From Phycomyces blakesleeanus NRRL 1555(-) (taxonomy: Eukaryota; Mucoromycota; Mucoromycetes; Mucorales; Phycomycetaceae), in the NCBI RefSeq assembly GCF_001638985.1, contig NW_017265152.1, positions 748,849 through 812,848 of the forward strand: a stretch of DNA of 64,000 bases, read 5' to 3'. Each line of letters starts with the position of its first letter. The first letter of the stretch is position 1. Positions 24,483 to 36,445 of the stretch are shown here, one piece after another. The position numbers and the translations under genes are program-made. Under the pieces are notes generated by a model. It saw only the letters and a program-made list of their open reading frames with translations, was not told the origin of the DNA and searched no databases.

Positions 24483-25482
24483 ATGGATAATCTGACAAAT
24501 CACGCGAGACCATCTACTGATGCAATCATTACTGTGAGATGCATAAAGTCATTCGAGTACAGGACATGCAAGAATGCAGTACTGAAACACATTGATCTCG
24601 AGAATACTACAGTTGGCGAACTAAAAGCTCATATCCTCGAAAGTAAGCATTAATATCAGAGTCTCGCACGTGTAGAATAAAAATACGTCCCACCAGCTAA
24701 ACTACTCACTTGTTTACTTACTCACCCGCTTAAAACTAGCCATTCGCACCACGTCTGGGTGGAAGCCCTATCTGAGCGTAGAATTTGGTAAGCTGTTACA
24801 AATTAGATCGCTCTGTAGCCCTGTTTCTTTGTTGCTTTGTTGCTTTGTTGCTTTGTTGCTTTTTCTTTATTATTATTGTGATCATTCTTGTGTACGGATC
24901 AAAAAACAAAAAAGGAAAGGGCAAGAGCTTTGATTCACCCACAATACTTTATCAATTGAACTAAATATCAAAGGCTTAAAGATACATTAAAGCTTTACAC
25001 TGTTGCCCATGGACACAAGGTAAGAATTGGATACGTTGTTCACTTTAATTACGTTTTTTGGTACTTGTTCCTACTTAAAATCCAAAGGATTAAGGATAAA
25101 TGTAATACATATAAATAAAATAAAATAAAAATCCCGGATTTCTATTATGTTGCGTACTTTACCATTGTTATTATAATATGCGCACTTACACTTACACTTA
25201 TACTTATATATTGATCTATTTTAGACCCAAAATCTGATTATTAACATGGAAGACGACAAGAGTCTGATTCTCTCGGATGATTCGGCCACTTTGGCCTGGC
25301 TAGGAATTGGTAAGCAAGGCACAATTGCTGTGTGAATGTAAATGTACTGAAAATAGATTTTGTGGGTGACTTATATCTATATCTTTTCTATATATATTGA
25401 AACAGAAAATGAAGCCGAACTTTCCTTCTTCAACAGGGAAGCATATGAGGCATTTAAAAAGAATCCCGATATGAAATGGTAG
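24483..25482 (+). CDS. UPF0538 (C2orf76 homologue) protein
   Basis: Five small exons (24483-24642, 24740-24787, 24982-25019, 25225-25309, 25406-25482) give 135 aa, close to the 126 aa of human C2orf76. Family hallmarks in order: ITVRCIKSFEYRTCKNAVLKH near residue 16, TSGWKPYLSVEF, DTLKLYTVAHGHKTQNLI, MEDDKSLILSDDSATL and the C-terminal ENEAELSFFNREAYEAFKKN followed by PDMKW. The family is widely conserved in eukaryotes, small and soluble, and of unknown biochemical function. All four introns are GT-AG. Exon 3 is only 38 nt and was placed because its acceptor completes the expected Asp codon (G|AT). Confidence 0.9.
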
Positions 25483-26400
25483 TCTTTGGGGATTTGAATT
25501 AGCCTCGAGAAATAGCTTGGTTCTGTTTTAGTAAAAGAGAAAAGCAAAAAAAAAGAAAAAGAAAAAGACGCTTGCTGTGGTTGGAGAAGGTGCACGTTGT
25601 ATTCAAAAATAAATAAGTAAAAATAAATAAATAAATCAATAAAAATAGTTGTTCAAAAATATATATATATAACATTTGCTGAAGCCAACAGAAGATCTTC
25701 CAGGGTTTGTGCACCAAAGGAGAGTATAAATATAACAAATATTGGTCCAAAAGAAGCAAATGGGAGGATTGTCGGTAGTTTGTTCAAATGGAACACAAGA
25801 AGATCTACGTGGTTTGTTGGCGGCCGATGGGAAGGCTCGTGTCGCAATACCTATCTTCACTTGATAGCCTTGGATTCATATAGACTCCGTTGTCAGTGCC
25901 GACAATTGTGGGCTCTCAACCAGAATCTCTTATTTTTCAAATTATACTAATAATAATATATAGCCTATCTACCTACCTATTGATTTTCGTATTCATTTTC
26001 GCATTAATATATACAGAAAACAAACCAAAAAAAAAACCTATTTTATTTCTTCTCCCTCCTTCTCCAAGAAGTTCTTTTTTTTTGAGGTTCAATCTCCTTG
26101 AACGCCATCGACAATAGACTTTAAGTTTTTGTTTTATCTTGTTGACGGTCTAATGGCCTCTTGGTTAGGAGTAAAGACCACCTAAATATGGGAAGAAGGA
26201 ATGCAATGGTAATCAAGACGTTTGCCAGTGCAGGCCATAACGTGGTAGCCGCTACAAGATATATAAAAATACAATACATATATAAAATATAAAATATAAA
26301 ATATAAAGCACAAATAAAAAAAAATAAAAAAAAATTATTATTATTATCAAACACCCGCCCTTCAAATGTTCAGCTTGTACGACTACAAGACTTATTCGAT
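25483..26400. other. Intergenic region with a short hydrophobic minus-strand ORF
   Basis: A 52-codon minus-strand ORF (26121-26279) begins with ATG and contains a plausible membrane segment (ALANVLITIAFLLPIF) followed by RWSLLLTKRPLDRQQ. The minus strand at 25653-25790 has another hydrophobic frame (PFASFGPIFVIFILSFGAQ). The two do not join in an obvious gene model. They could be parts of a small membrane protein gene or chance frames. Confidence 0.25.
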
Positions 26401-26411
26401 GGGATGTGTAA

Positions 26412-26590
26412 CTAACCGAGGTTAGGGTCGCAGAGGGAATGGTATAAAGCGCCTGCTTTTTTTTCTGTCACATAGACTACTTCACCTCTTCTTTCCTTCT
26501 TTCCTTCCTTCTTTCCTTCCTTCCTTCTCTCTCTCTCTTTCCTTTCTGTCTACCTCCCTCATTCCTTGTCTTTGTAACGTAAAATCAATA
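26412..26590 (+). promoter_or_regulatory. Putative promoter of the LysM gene (dyad, TATA box, CT tract)
   Basis: A perfect dyad CTAACC-GA-GGTTAG sits at 26412-26425, a TATAAA at 26443-26448 and a long pyrimidine tract at about 26478-26560. All lie within 180 bp of the ATG at 26591, an order typical of fungal promoters. Binding of a factor to the dyad is inferred. Confidence 0.4.
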
Positions 26591-27489
26591 ATGCGTAGTT
26601 TTTTGAGCCTCGCTGTGCTCTGTCTCGCCGCTCTCTCGGTAACAGAAGCCGCCGTACCCAAGTCCAATATTGTCTACACTGTTTCTTGCAAGAAGACCTA
26701 CATTGTTGAGCCCAATGATACTGTATGTAATCTATAGAGCACTATTTTATAGAACAATTTTATATTTATCTCTATACACACACCATTTTAGTGCTCTATC
26801 GTTGCCAAAGCCTTCAAGCTTAACACTAGCGATATCAAGAAGTGGAACCCTGCAGGTAATTGAAAATTCCAAAGAAAAAAAAATGTCAATTACTATAATG
26901 TTTCTTGCTTTCTCATGTGCTTGTACTAATCAATTTCTCTCTTTTCTTTTTTTTTATATTAAAAATTGATAGTCAACAGCAAGTGTACAAACTTGTACAT
27001 TGGTCAAGCCTTGTGTTTGAGGTAAATTGAATTCTTCTTTGTGTTAAAATAAAAACCTTTTTTTTTCTTTTTTTACTTATCAATCTCTTCATTTTTTTTT
27101 GTTTTTTTTAGTGCTCCCGTTACTTCTTCTAGCGTCATTAAGACCACCACCAAGAAGTCTACCACCACCAAAAAGTCTACCACCACCAAGAAGTCTACCA
27201 CCACCAAGAAGTCTACCACCACCAAGAAGTCTACCACCACTAAGAAGACTACCACCACCAAGAAGAACACCAAGTCCACCACCAGCACCAAGAAGACTAC
27301 TACCAAGTCTACTACCAAGAAGACCACAACCACCAAGAAGCCCACCACAACCACCACCATCGTCACAAAGCCCACTCAGATTGACCAGTGCACTACCAAT
27401 GATGACTGTCCCGGTGTCTAGTAAGTTTTTCTTTAAAGAATTATACAGCATAACGTAACTTGTCTTGACCAACAACTAAAACTTTTATA

Positions 27490-27524
<35 letters not shown>

Positions 27525-28144
27525 GCTGCTGCAACTTGTTTACAAAGACCTGTGTTATTGATACTCTCAACAACATTTGCGACATTGTCCCCAACCCTTC
27601 GAACACCAAGTCCACTTCTATTCCCACTGCTGTGCCCACCAACCCCAGTACTGGTGTCACTGGTCCTTCTGGCTTGACTCTCGATATTGAGAATGCCAGC
27701 AACTTCTGTCTCTTCTTGCCCAAGTCTCCTGGAAACATGGACAACAACGGCGGAAAGATCGATACCGATGCCATTGCCGGGTCCGAGAAGGATGCTGCTG
27801 TCTTCTGTTCTAAGCCCAACGTCAATGCTCCTGGTGCTCGCATCTTCCCTTCCGGTTTCATCAAGACTGCAAACTACCAGACCAACTCTTCTGCCGGCTT
27901 TGTCCAGGTCACTGGTTCCATTAACCGTGATGCCTACAGCCTTTCCAGCCAGGATGGTGGAGGACAGTACGACAACCACGGTGCCGGCTCCCCTCCCAAC
28001 TCTATCTGCAGTGGTTACCCTTACTATGTAAACTTGATTGAGCCCGACATCAACCACTACTGCATCAGATGTTGCCAGGCATACAGCGACTGTAATGCCG
28101 GCAGAAGTGCCTATGGCTGCAAGCGTGTTGTCCCCGAGCTTTAA
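26591..28144 (+). CDS. Secreted LysM-domain protein with KSTTT-repeat linker and Cys-rich C-terminal domain
   Basis: Five exons (26591-26722, 26792-26855, 26973-27021, 27112-27420, 27526-28144) give 390 aa. The signal peptide MRSFLSLAVLCLAALSVTEA is followed by one LysM module (about 27-82: IVYTVSCKKTYIVEPNDTCS onward, then KKWNPAVNSKCTNLYIGQ and LCLS). LysM modules bind chitin and other GlcNAc polymers; the four-cysteine fungal pattern fits an extracellular wall or effector-type protein. A Lys/Ser/Thr linker (about 90-165), encoded by near-identical 18-bp repeats at 27139-27250, leads to a CCN-type Cys cluster. A globular C-terminal domain follows, with APGARIFPSGFIKTANY, DGGGQYDNHGAGSPPNSICS and CIRCCQAYSDC. 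I do not know a name for that domain. A wall-binding, secreted role is inferred. Confidence 0.88.
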
Positions 28145-28995
28145 AATAATAACAATCATAACAACAACGATAATAATAATAATAATAATCACTGGACTGT
28201 AAAAAGGTCCAGTGCTGTACTATTCTTCCTTAAACTTATAGAGCCTCTTCTTTTCTTGATTTCTTTTTGTTTTTTGTTTTTGTTTTGCACTGTTTGCTAA
28301 ATGAATATTACACACAGAGTTTAAATACAAAATAACTTTACCTATTTAACTATCTACTTATTCTTTGTTGTGTGAATCCTACAAAATCAAAGGACCACCA
28401 AGAAAAACAGATAGACAAAAGTGCTAATGGTATTATACTATATTACATTACCCATTTCACAATTGGTAATCTATTGATCGATAAACCCGATCAATAAAAA
28501 AAATTATCACACATATTTGTGGAGAATATGTTTAAGGAAATGTTACTAACAATAGCTTTTCTTTTTTTTTTATGTGTGGGTAGTCGGTTAGTATTCGTCA
28601 AAGATTCTCTTGTTTTTATTGCCTTTTTCTATTATAAATATGTATGTATGTATCTATCTATTTATCTATCTATACAATGTTTAGTTTTTACCATTTGGGT
28701 TCTTAATTTTGTTAAATTCCGGCAAGATATATACAGTTTAAGAAAATGAACCATTAATTATATCATTTCTTTATTCAAAAAAAGAAATTAGTTTCAGATT
28801 TCGCATCCTGAGAAACAGATTAGTTCTAATTGTACCTGTACCTGTACTTGCCCTTTTACTTGTACACTATATCTTACAAAACACATCTCCCCAAACTAGT
28901 AAGAAGGACAAGCCCGCGTTATTTCGGAGACCCACGCCAATTCACAGACTCAGGCTTTAATCTAGACTGATCAAATATAATGAGAATGATAATAC

Positions 28996-29051
<56 letters not shown>

Positions 29052-30563
29052 GATCGAATTAAGGGCGTGTAAGATCTTGATTTTTCTTTCTTTTGAAACT
29101 ACCAAAAAGAAGAAGTAAGAAGATCACACCAAAGATCTACTGGTAAAGGATCTACTGTTGACCTCCATAAACCTTATCTCATTAGTCGCCTTAAACAAGA
29201 AAGAAAGAAAGAAAGAAAATTCAAACCGACTTGGCGGAAACAGCAAGAGCAAGACTAATGGGGACATCAATGACAATATACACATTAATGGTTTACGAAT
29301 ATATCTATTGGCATTTTATTATTATTATTATTGGAACATGTCAAATGAAGAACCCTGGAGCGTATTGAGAGTTGAACAGGTTGATAAAGAACCTGGTCTA
29401 AAGTAAAACAGTCAGTCTAGAATGTACCCGGAAGAACAGAAGAGTCTAGGGATTCAAAACCTAAAACCTAAAACCCAATATATATAAATATATTGTACAA
29501 AGAAATTGAACATCTTGACCGACAAAGGTAGTTTATCAAGTTAGTTTTGTTTTTTTTTTCTTGTGCTTTGGCCTAGTCTGTATTTTCTTTTGTGGTGTAA
29601 CAAAAAAGAAAATATTTTCTGTCACATAATAGTTCTTCCCCCCCCCCCCCCCCTTTTTTTTTAAAAAAAAAATACTTCTTCTAATAAAGAGATAAAGAAA
29701 TGAAAAGGTCGCGTATGTTACTCTCTATATATATATACATATGTACCTACATTGTTCTTGCAAGTGTAGAATATTGCTGTGAAAAAAAAAGAAGCCTTAT
29801 ACTAGGGCATGTTAATGTTTGTTAGTTAGATATCTAATTGATAGAAATATACTATGAAACAAAAGAAAGTGGTGTAAGAGTGTGTACTCGTCGGTGAATT
29901 GACATATCTCAATGTAACCCAATGGTAATATCAAATATAATACCATTTTTGGATTCTGTAGCTTTCAATTATATATTTTCTTTAGTCCAAGTCCAGGCAA
30001 ACTTATCTGCTTCTTTATCAAACGAGTAATTGTTTATTAAAATGTGATTTTAAAACGTATAGCTTATATACACACATAGTAAGTACTTGTAGATGTGTAA
30101 ACGACTGTTTTTTTTTTAAAAAAAACCAAAATGCTACTTTTAGTTAGGTGATGAACTCTAGTATTTTCATTTTCTCGGTTTTGAGATTCTATACTTGTAT
30201 AGACATTGAAAATGGATATATGGAATTACGATTTCTTTCTTTAACTGTAAGTATTGATAGATCCTATATATGTTACTAGTGCTGTTAATTTTATCCATAT
30301 GTAAGCAGCCGACCATCTTCAATAAATTCCAGTGACTATAATAATAATGGTTTCTGAAGTAGTTAACATGAATAATATATATCCATCTATCTATCAATAT
30401 TTTTTTTTTAAAAAAAAAGATACAATCTAAATTACCTCACTAATTTTTTTTTGAATTGTTCAGAAACAAATGTGATGACATCATATCTACTTTTTTTTAT
30501 AGATCTTTATTAAGAAAGTAAGTTGGTTTCGTCTTTGTTGCCTGAGAAACAGACAGCTACCTA
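28145..30563. other. AT-rich intergenic region with microsatellites
   Basis: Holds an AAT trinucleotide array at about 28996-29051, a 16-C run at 29638-29653 directly abutting a 9T/10A dyad (29654-29672), and further T/A dyads at 30108-30125 and 30400-30418. An 82-codon frame at 29158-29406 is low-complexity and unsupported. The promoter of the transporter gene presumably lies near the 3' end. Confidence 0.45.
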
Positions 30564-32023
30564 ATGTCGGAATTCACTGGGCCCGATGGAACTCGCAAAG
30601 TGGTCCATGAAGTACCGGAGAGTGTGATCATTGTTAATGAATCAACTCCATTAATAAGCCAGCCGGGTCCCATTACAGCTGCCACTCAGGCACTCACAGA
30701 CCACCACCACCTCCGCCGAGGAGAGCTAATCGGTTTAGCCCTCATGACTCTGTCTGCCGTGGGATTCTCGACAATGTCGTTATTTGTCAAGTTAGGAGGT
30801 GCCCGGTTCCCTTCTTTCCAGATCGTCTTTGCTCGATCTGTGATTCAGACATTTTTTGGTTTAATAGGCTGTGCAATTCTCAAAATGAATCCGTTGGGGA
30901 AGCCCGGTATTCGGGGTTGGCTTTTTATCCGCGGATTGGCCGGTACTTGCGGCCTGGCATGTCTGTTTTATAGTGTAACAAAACTTCCTCTTGCTGATGC
31001 CACAGGTAAAGTAATAATAATAATCAATATAATCAGCAGTAGTGTTATGCATAAGCATACAAGCGTACAAACAGCAATAATATTCTCTCTACTTTTTTTC
31101 TTTATATTGATCATGCGTGTATATATGTATATGTATACATTTACATTTACATTTACATTCGCACTTACACTTGCATTTGCATATAATCCATGTAGTTGTA
31201 TTCTTCTTGGGACCTACATTTACAGCTATTTTGGCGTCTATTGCACTTGGTGAAAGTTTTACCTTCTTTGATGGAGTGTGTGCTTCGATGTGTATGTTTG
31301 GCGTAGTTCTTGTGTCAAAGCCTCCATTTCTGTTTGGACCACAAGAGGGTGCCTTGGTTGATGAGGCAAGCGATTTGGGTAGACTGTTTGCTATCTTTTG
31401 TGCTCTTTTGGGAGCCATAATGTCTGCCATTTCGTATGTAACTGTGCGAAAGATCGGCAAAGGCGCACATTTTATGGTGCACGTTGTGTACTTTGGAGCC
31501 ATTGCGTCCATTCTCAGTCCTGTAGGCCTTTTGCTTCTTCAGGAATACACTCCTCTCGAAAGTCTTAAGGATTATGGTATAATGTTTGTAATTGGCCTAT
31601 CAGCATTTGTTGGACAGTGTCTACTTAACCAAGGGTAAGTTGTAGGATATCTATAGATCAATATGGTTGACAGATTTGTCATGTAAATCAATCGACTGCG
31701 ATTTTAATTTTTTTTTAATATAGCCTTCAACTTGCCCCTGCTGGTCCAGGTAAGGATCTCAACCTTGTTTGTTAATAAATTGGTGCTAATCGGATGTTTT
31801 TATAACCTTTGTTTTTTTAAATAATAATAATAATAATAATTGTGCAGCTACTCTCATGCGTATGAACGATGTTGCATTTGCCTTCTTGATCGATATTTTC
31901 ATTTTCCACCAATTCCCAGATATTTTCAGCGTCTTGGGTGCGTCGATTATTGTTTTCATGACAACAGCTCTCGGTCTTCACAAGTGGTATATGCATACTA
32001 CTGCGCACCGCCCTTCTGCATAA
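30564..32023 (+). CDS. EamA/DMT-superfamily membrane transporter (SLC35G-like)
   Basis: Exons 30564-31005, 31196-31634, 31724-31749 and 31848-32023 give 360 aa. After an approximately 50-residue hydrophilic N terminus come about ten hydrophobic helices forming two EamA-like halves: GLALMTLSAVGFSTMSLFVK, FQIVFARSVIQTFFG, FLGPTFTAILASIALGESFT, YVTVRKIGK, and the C-terminal NDVAFAFLIDIFIF and FSVLGASIIVFMTTALG. The pairs FARS (first half) and TLMRMND-FAFLIDI (second half) match the SLC35G-type arrangement. Drug/metabolite transporters of this type exchange or export small metabolites; the substrate cannot be read. A 26-nt micro-exon (31724-31749) is needed to keep frame (LQLAPAGP). Confidence 0.85.
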
Positions 32024-33579
32024 GCTATACTTTTTTAGACAAGGAATCTGAAAAGAGAGAGAGAGATAAAGAGAAAAAAAAATGAAATAGCCTGCCAACA
32101 TCAATAATGATCTTCATGGTCTTTTCAATAGTCTGATTCCCAAGTGTATATTCCTGTTCCTGTTCCTTCTAATGTTATTATTTTTTTTGTTTTGTTTTTT
32201 TTTGTTCTCATACTCTACTATAATAAATCTATCTGCAATGCACCTTTCTATTCAACTAAGAACTCTTAATCATCATTAGATTCGATTCTATTACTAGGCA
32301 TCAGCTTTTAGTACCTAATAAACTTTCACATTTATTTATTCTTAAAATTATTGAACATAAATCAAAACAAGATCTGTCCATGTCCTTATTGTGCACATAG
32401 TGCATCTTACTTGCCAACGTCTTGAATTACAAAATGAACATTTACTTATATATATATTGGTATACAAAATTATTATACTTGTTACACCATAAACATATAA
32501 TAATATCCATTGCTTAAACGATTCGAACATAGCTTTGTAGAACCATCATGATATTAGTATCTTCAAGCATCTAAAAATAAGAACAAAGAATAACATCCCA
32601 AAAAAAAATTCCTCAGATCTTTACTTTAGTCGGTATATATATTTTCACTTGTCTTGATTCACTTTAGAATATCAGGGTTGAGAAAAAGGAAACGACAGAC
32701 AGGCAGACAGGCAGACAAGCAGACAAGCTTAGTAAAATTGCTTTCAAACAATAATCTTTATGTTGGTACATATATATACATATATATCATATGTTTTAAA
32801 TTTTTATCTCTAGGTTGTTTTTATAATTCTAACTTGGTTCCAAGTTTGCATATATAAAGTATGTTTAAATATGGGAAATAGCTCGATGATAATCTACATC
32901 TACATCTACATATTAATATAAAGTACTCAAACCACACATGATAGTAATGGATAATTAAGAGTATAAACATATATTAATATCTAAATTTCATTCTCTACAA
33001 GACAAGACAAAACAAGGGCTTCTCTCCCTGTTTGTGCGTCTTATTAGCAAATGTTTAATTAAGGAGTCATGATCCAAGACTTTATATTTTTTTTATCAAT
33101 TACTGACTGTAAGACTACAATACAGTGATTTCAATTTTTCTCATCATTGGCTTTGATTTACGTATAGTACAGTTATCAATCACCAAATAATTCCCTTTTA
33201 GATATTCATTAAGATCCGTGATATCAAACAGAACATTCATGAATTTGACAAAGTGCACGGTTGTCATACCTTTTGATATTGATTATGAGCTATCTTGCGC
33301 ACAAATCTCTTTATTATCATCAACACACTCTGTAGCTGGTTCTTCTATAATAAACCTACCCTATAGTATGTTTTTCTTGTCTTTTCTTACTTTTCTTTTT
33401 TCTTGGTTGTAGAAGCTTTGTTACTTTAAAGCTTATCTTTTTGGTCGTCACTTCTTTACCACTACATGAATGGTGCTATATGCATGTATAGCTACAATGA
33501 TCATATGATATTGGGTCTTCGTTTTAGTTGTCTTTGATATGGAAGATGTTGGAGTATCTGCTCTGGCCAAGTTATTTCT
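32024..33579. other. AT-rich intergenic DNA, no gene seen
   Basis: Contains a short GACA/GGCA tetranucleotide array near 32694-32727 and TA-rich tracts. No exon-like signal was recognised on either strand. Confidence 0.4.
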
Positions 33580-34380
33580 AAAACAGAAATCTTACGGGGA
33601 CGACGTTTCTATCAAACCGGACTAATTCATTGTGCCTACCTGTCCGGGGCCCGGTTTTTCTCTCTAATCCTACAGGACAAAATAGTGTGTCCTGAAAAAA
33701 CACAATATATTCATTGTACGCATTAACTCACTACTTCGTCCCCACATTCCAGGAAGTACGGCCTGTTTTTGGACAGTTTAATAATGAAATATTGACTCGT
33801 ACAAAAAAAAAAGGAAAAATCTGTATATTTGATTAATATGCGTTCACGTTCTAGCTTTATACTTGATAAGTAGCTAGTTATACAGAAAATTACAAGGAGT
33901 TGTTGTCATTAAAATTGTGGTAATCTTGTTGAAAGTTTTACTATTGATTAACCTTCTTACGCGTATCAAGTCTTTCTCTTTCTTTCCCATACTGTATCTA
34001 TACTACAAGAGTTTGACTGCACCAACTGGTAAGTAATCTCTACCTACCATTTTACTTTTTTTTTCAAAACACAAAAGAAAACTTTGATACGAATATTTTG
34101 TATTCTGGCTTGAATTAATTATTATAATAAAGATAGATACTTAGGGACCAGATAAAGTTATTCCATGCCGCCAAAAAGGTTACAATTTGTGGTCCGGTAG
34201 AATCCAAGTGTCGTACGTCTAAGATTAGCGTTTGGACTTCTGGAAACTGCTTAATAAAATGTGACAAAATATTACAAAATATGATTTTCGCTTCTATTAT
34301 CAGAATGGCTGCACTTGCACAAAAGAAGCTAATCAAGCGTATTGACAAGACGTTCGACGTATACTAAAAAATGTCAAATT
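33580..34380 (-). repeat. Dispersed repeat family 1, copy C (inverted)
   Basis: Reverse-strand copy of the 12722-13603 element. The tail (ending in the complement of AAACGTCGTCCCCGTAAG) lies at about 33592-33610 and the GGACACACTATTTTGTCC block at about 33676-33693. An internal tract matching copy A (CATTATTAAACT) lies near 33778-33790. The coding-like tract with GGATTCTACCGGACCACAAA on the minus strand lies near 34180-34206 and is followed by the W-N-N-F-I-W-S-L-like end. Order and spacing match copy A, so this is one near-full-length copy. The ORF is disrupted here too. Confidence 0.55.
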
Positions 34381-34557
34381 AAACAGTATCAGCTATTAAG
34401 CATTTACAAGCTGTGAGACGGTCGCTAAGGTAATGTATATTATTTCAGCTGTTTGTGGAAGCTGCTGCTACCTTCTGATTAATTTTGTATTACTTACATT
34501 TCTTTTTATTGTCAATATAAATAACTTGAAGTAATAGAGGAAACGACGGGTGTAACC

Positions 34558-36300
34558 ATGTTACATTCATACAATCAGAAAACATTATCAATAACTAGCT
34601 ATAGTCTTCAGCAAGATGTAAGCAGCAGCTTTAGTATGGATAATTTAAGCAATGAAAATGCGGCTAAAAATGTAAGTATAACAGATGTATGTCTCAATGT
34701 TTGAGACGTCGATCGGAAAATTTACGATAAAGCTTATTACTTTAACTTTTAGATAGCATTCAGTAAAACGAAGTCAGCAAAATGATAATGCATCTGCAAC
34801 AGTAAGTACTGCTCAAGCTATATACCTGCTCCAGGCTGTGATGGTGTGTTAAAACTAACACTCGTTATTATTCAGACACAAGCTGAATGATCAAATAAAC
34901 AAAAAATCGTACATGGTGCAGCCACAGAATTTGAATTTAGTCTTGAAAGAAGAATTACTTAAACTTATGTAAGTTTACTGATGATATATTTACTTATTGC
35001 TAGCAGATGTATTAATAATGAATTAAATATTAAATATTCTCTTTATAGAGAATTAAACGATATCATGCTTTTTAAGCCTTCACAATTTAGCGGATATACT
35101 CGTGATTATTTTAGTGTTAAAATTCTGAATGAGTAACATAAGAGCATTTCGAGTACTCTGATTGTTGATACAGAAAAGGATGCTCGAGATATTGCCAACT
35201 CTCTCGATGATATAATTTATCTATGTATATGAACGACAAAGCGTTTTTGGTATAGTCACTAACAGACTCATTAATAAACAATAGAATCTGCAAAAAGGAG
35301 AAGATCAGGACACGCAATGCTGTTCAAAAACTGGTTGCTATATAGCACAGAAAAGTCTTAGCAGAGAAAAAAAAAGAGTAGTTTGAACTCTTTGAAGCCA
35401 GGAAACACTCTCTTTTCACCTTGATTGGTTTCAACTAAATGCTAAAGCATAATTGAATAAATATATGAAAGCAACTTACTGAATCTGAAATGCTTGCACA
35501 AAGAATAGCTAAAGCATGCAATAATATCCCTTTATCTAACCTTGTTAACGTTGCTCAACGCTCAAAAAATCACTCCAAGAAATGTTCTATTTGAGAGTGG
35601 AAGCACTGTACACCCGATACATAAATAATTGGATACATAACCTTGGAAGGGGTCAGAGAAGACCCATATCAGTAGCCATAGTTCCATTACCAGCCAAGCA
35701 CTACACCCTACATTAAATGATTCAATTGAAAGTATCACGGTTTAGTTTCATAAGATTGATAAAGACGAGCTTTCTATAAAGCGTAATTCATAGAAGCTCG
35801 AAAGTGCATGGGGTGAGTCTGATATCTTCGTCATGTTCCTAATATGTAAGTTACTATTAGTATTTATTGAAGTAGACCCGAAGAAAAGAAATGGCCTTTG
35901 TCGAGTCTTACATCTAGAATCAGCATATATTTGATTTTTCATTGTTACTTCTAGTAAAAGAACGTAAAAGAATATTTTTAATATTATATGAAGCGAATTG
36001 AACTTGTCAGAACCAGTGCTTATTTGTTAGAAAAAAAGCTAGATGCCTTCCAGAATTATTCTCATATCTTTAAAAAAATCAATCGGACGACTGAAATGAC
36101 ACGCTCGCTGTACACGTAAATAACTTCAAATAACGTTGACTTGTTTATTAATGAGTAATATAAATAGGGGTTTAGCATAACATGGTGTTGGGGCAGATTA
36201 TCCATTATTGGGCATCCAACCAACAAACTCCATTCAGTCCATCCAATGGCTCGATGTATGGTTTCCTAAGGATGCGCTATACATACTATAATGCAAACAA
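34558..36300 (+). pseudogene. Decayed multi-exon gene, unidentified
   Basis: A chain of exon-like blocks is bounded by good splice signals but interrupted by stops. An ATG exon at 34558-34671 (MLHSYNQKTLSITSYSLQQD onward) ends at GTAAGT. A second block near 34750-34801 has an in-frame stop. Blocks at about 34876-34973 (HKLNDQINKKSYMVQPQNLN onward) and 35049-35137 (ELNDIMLFKPSQFSGYTRDY onward) join in frame across a GTAAGT...TATAG intron. Later come STLIVDTEKDARDIANSLDD (about 35155), KKLDAFQNYSHIFKKINRTT (about 36030) and PLLGIQPTNSIQSIQWLDVW (about 36200). I recognise no family. It could be an old host gene or an element-borne gene. Confidence 0.4.
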
Positions 36301-36445
36301 AATAAAGAGGTGTGATCATAATTAAATGTATAAATGTATAAATTTCCTATTTTTCTATTGGCTGTTCCATTTGCAAATGAATGTCCCAATTTCAAGAGTG
36401 CTTTAATTTTTTTTGTGGGCCAACCTATTTTCTTCAGCTGTATCT

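Noticed and set aside
26030..26110. B-box-like GGTTCAATC on the plus strand
   Set aside because: No A box or cloverleaf partner sequence lies upstream.
27073..28192. Long minus-strand ORFs opposite the LysM gene (Val/Gly-rich)
   Set aside because: They are shadow frames of the Thr/Lys/Ser repeat and the plus-strand exons; the plus strand has the signal peptide, introns and domains.
36180..36300. Extra 5' exon of BIR1
   Set aside because: The frame with MVLGQIIHYW cannot be joined to the BIR1 frame through the acceptor just before 36446; better explained as part of the decayed gene.
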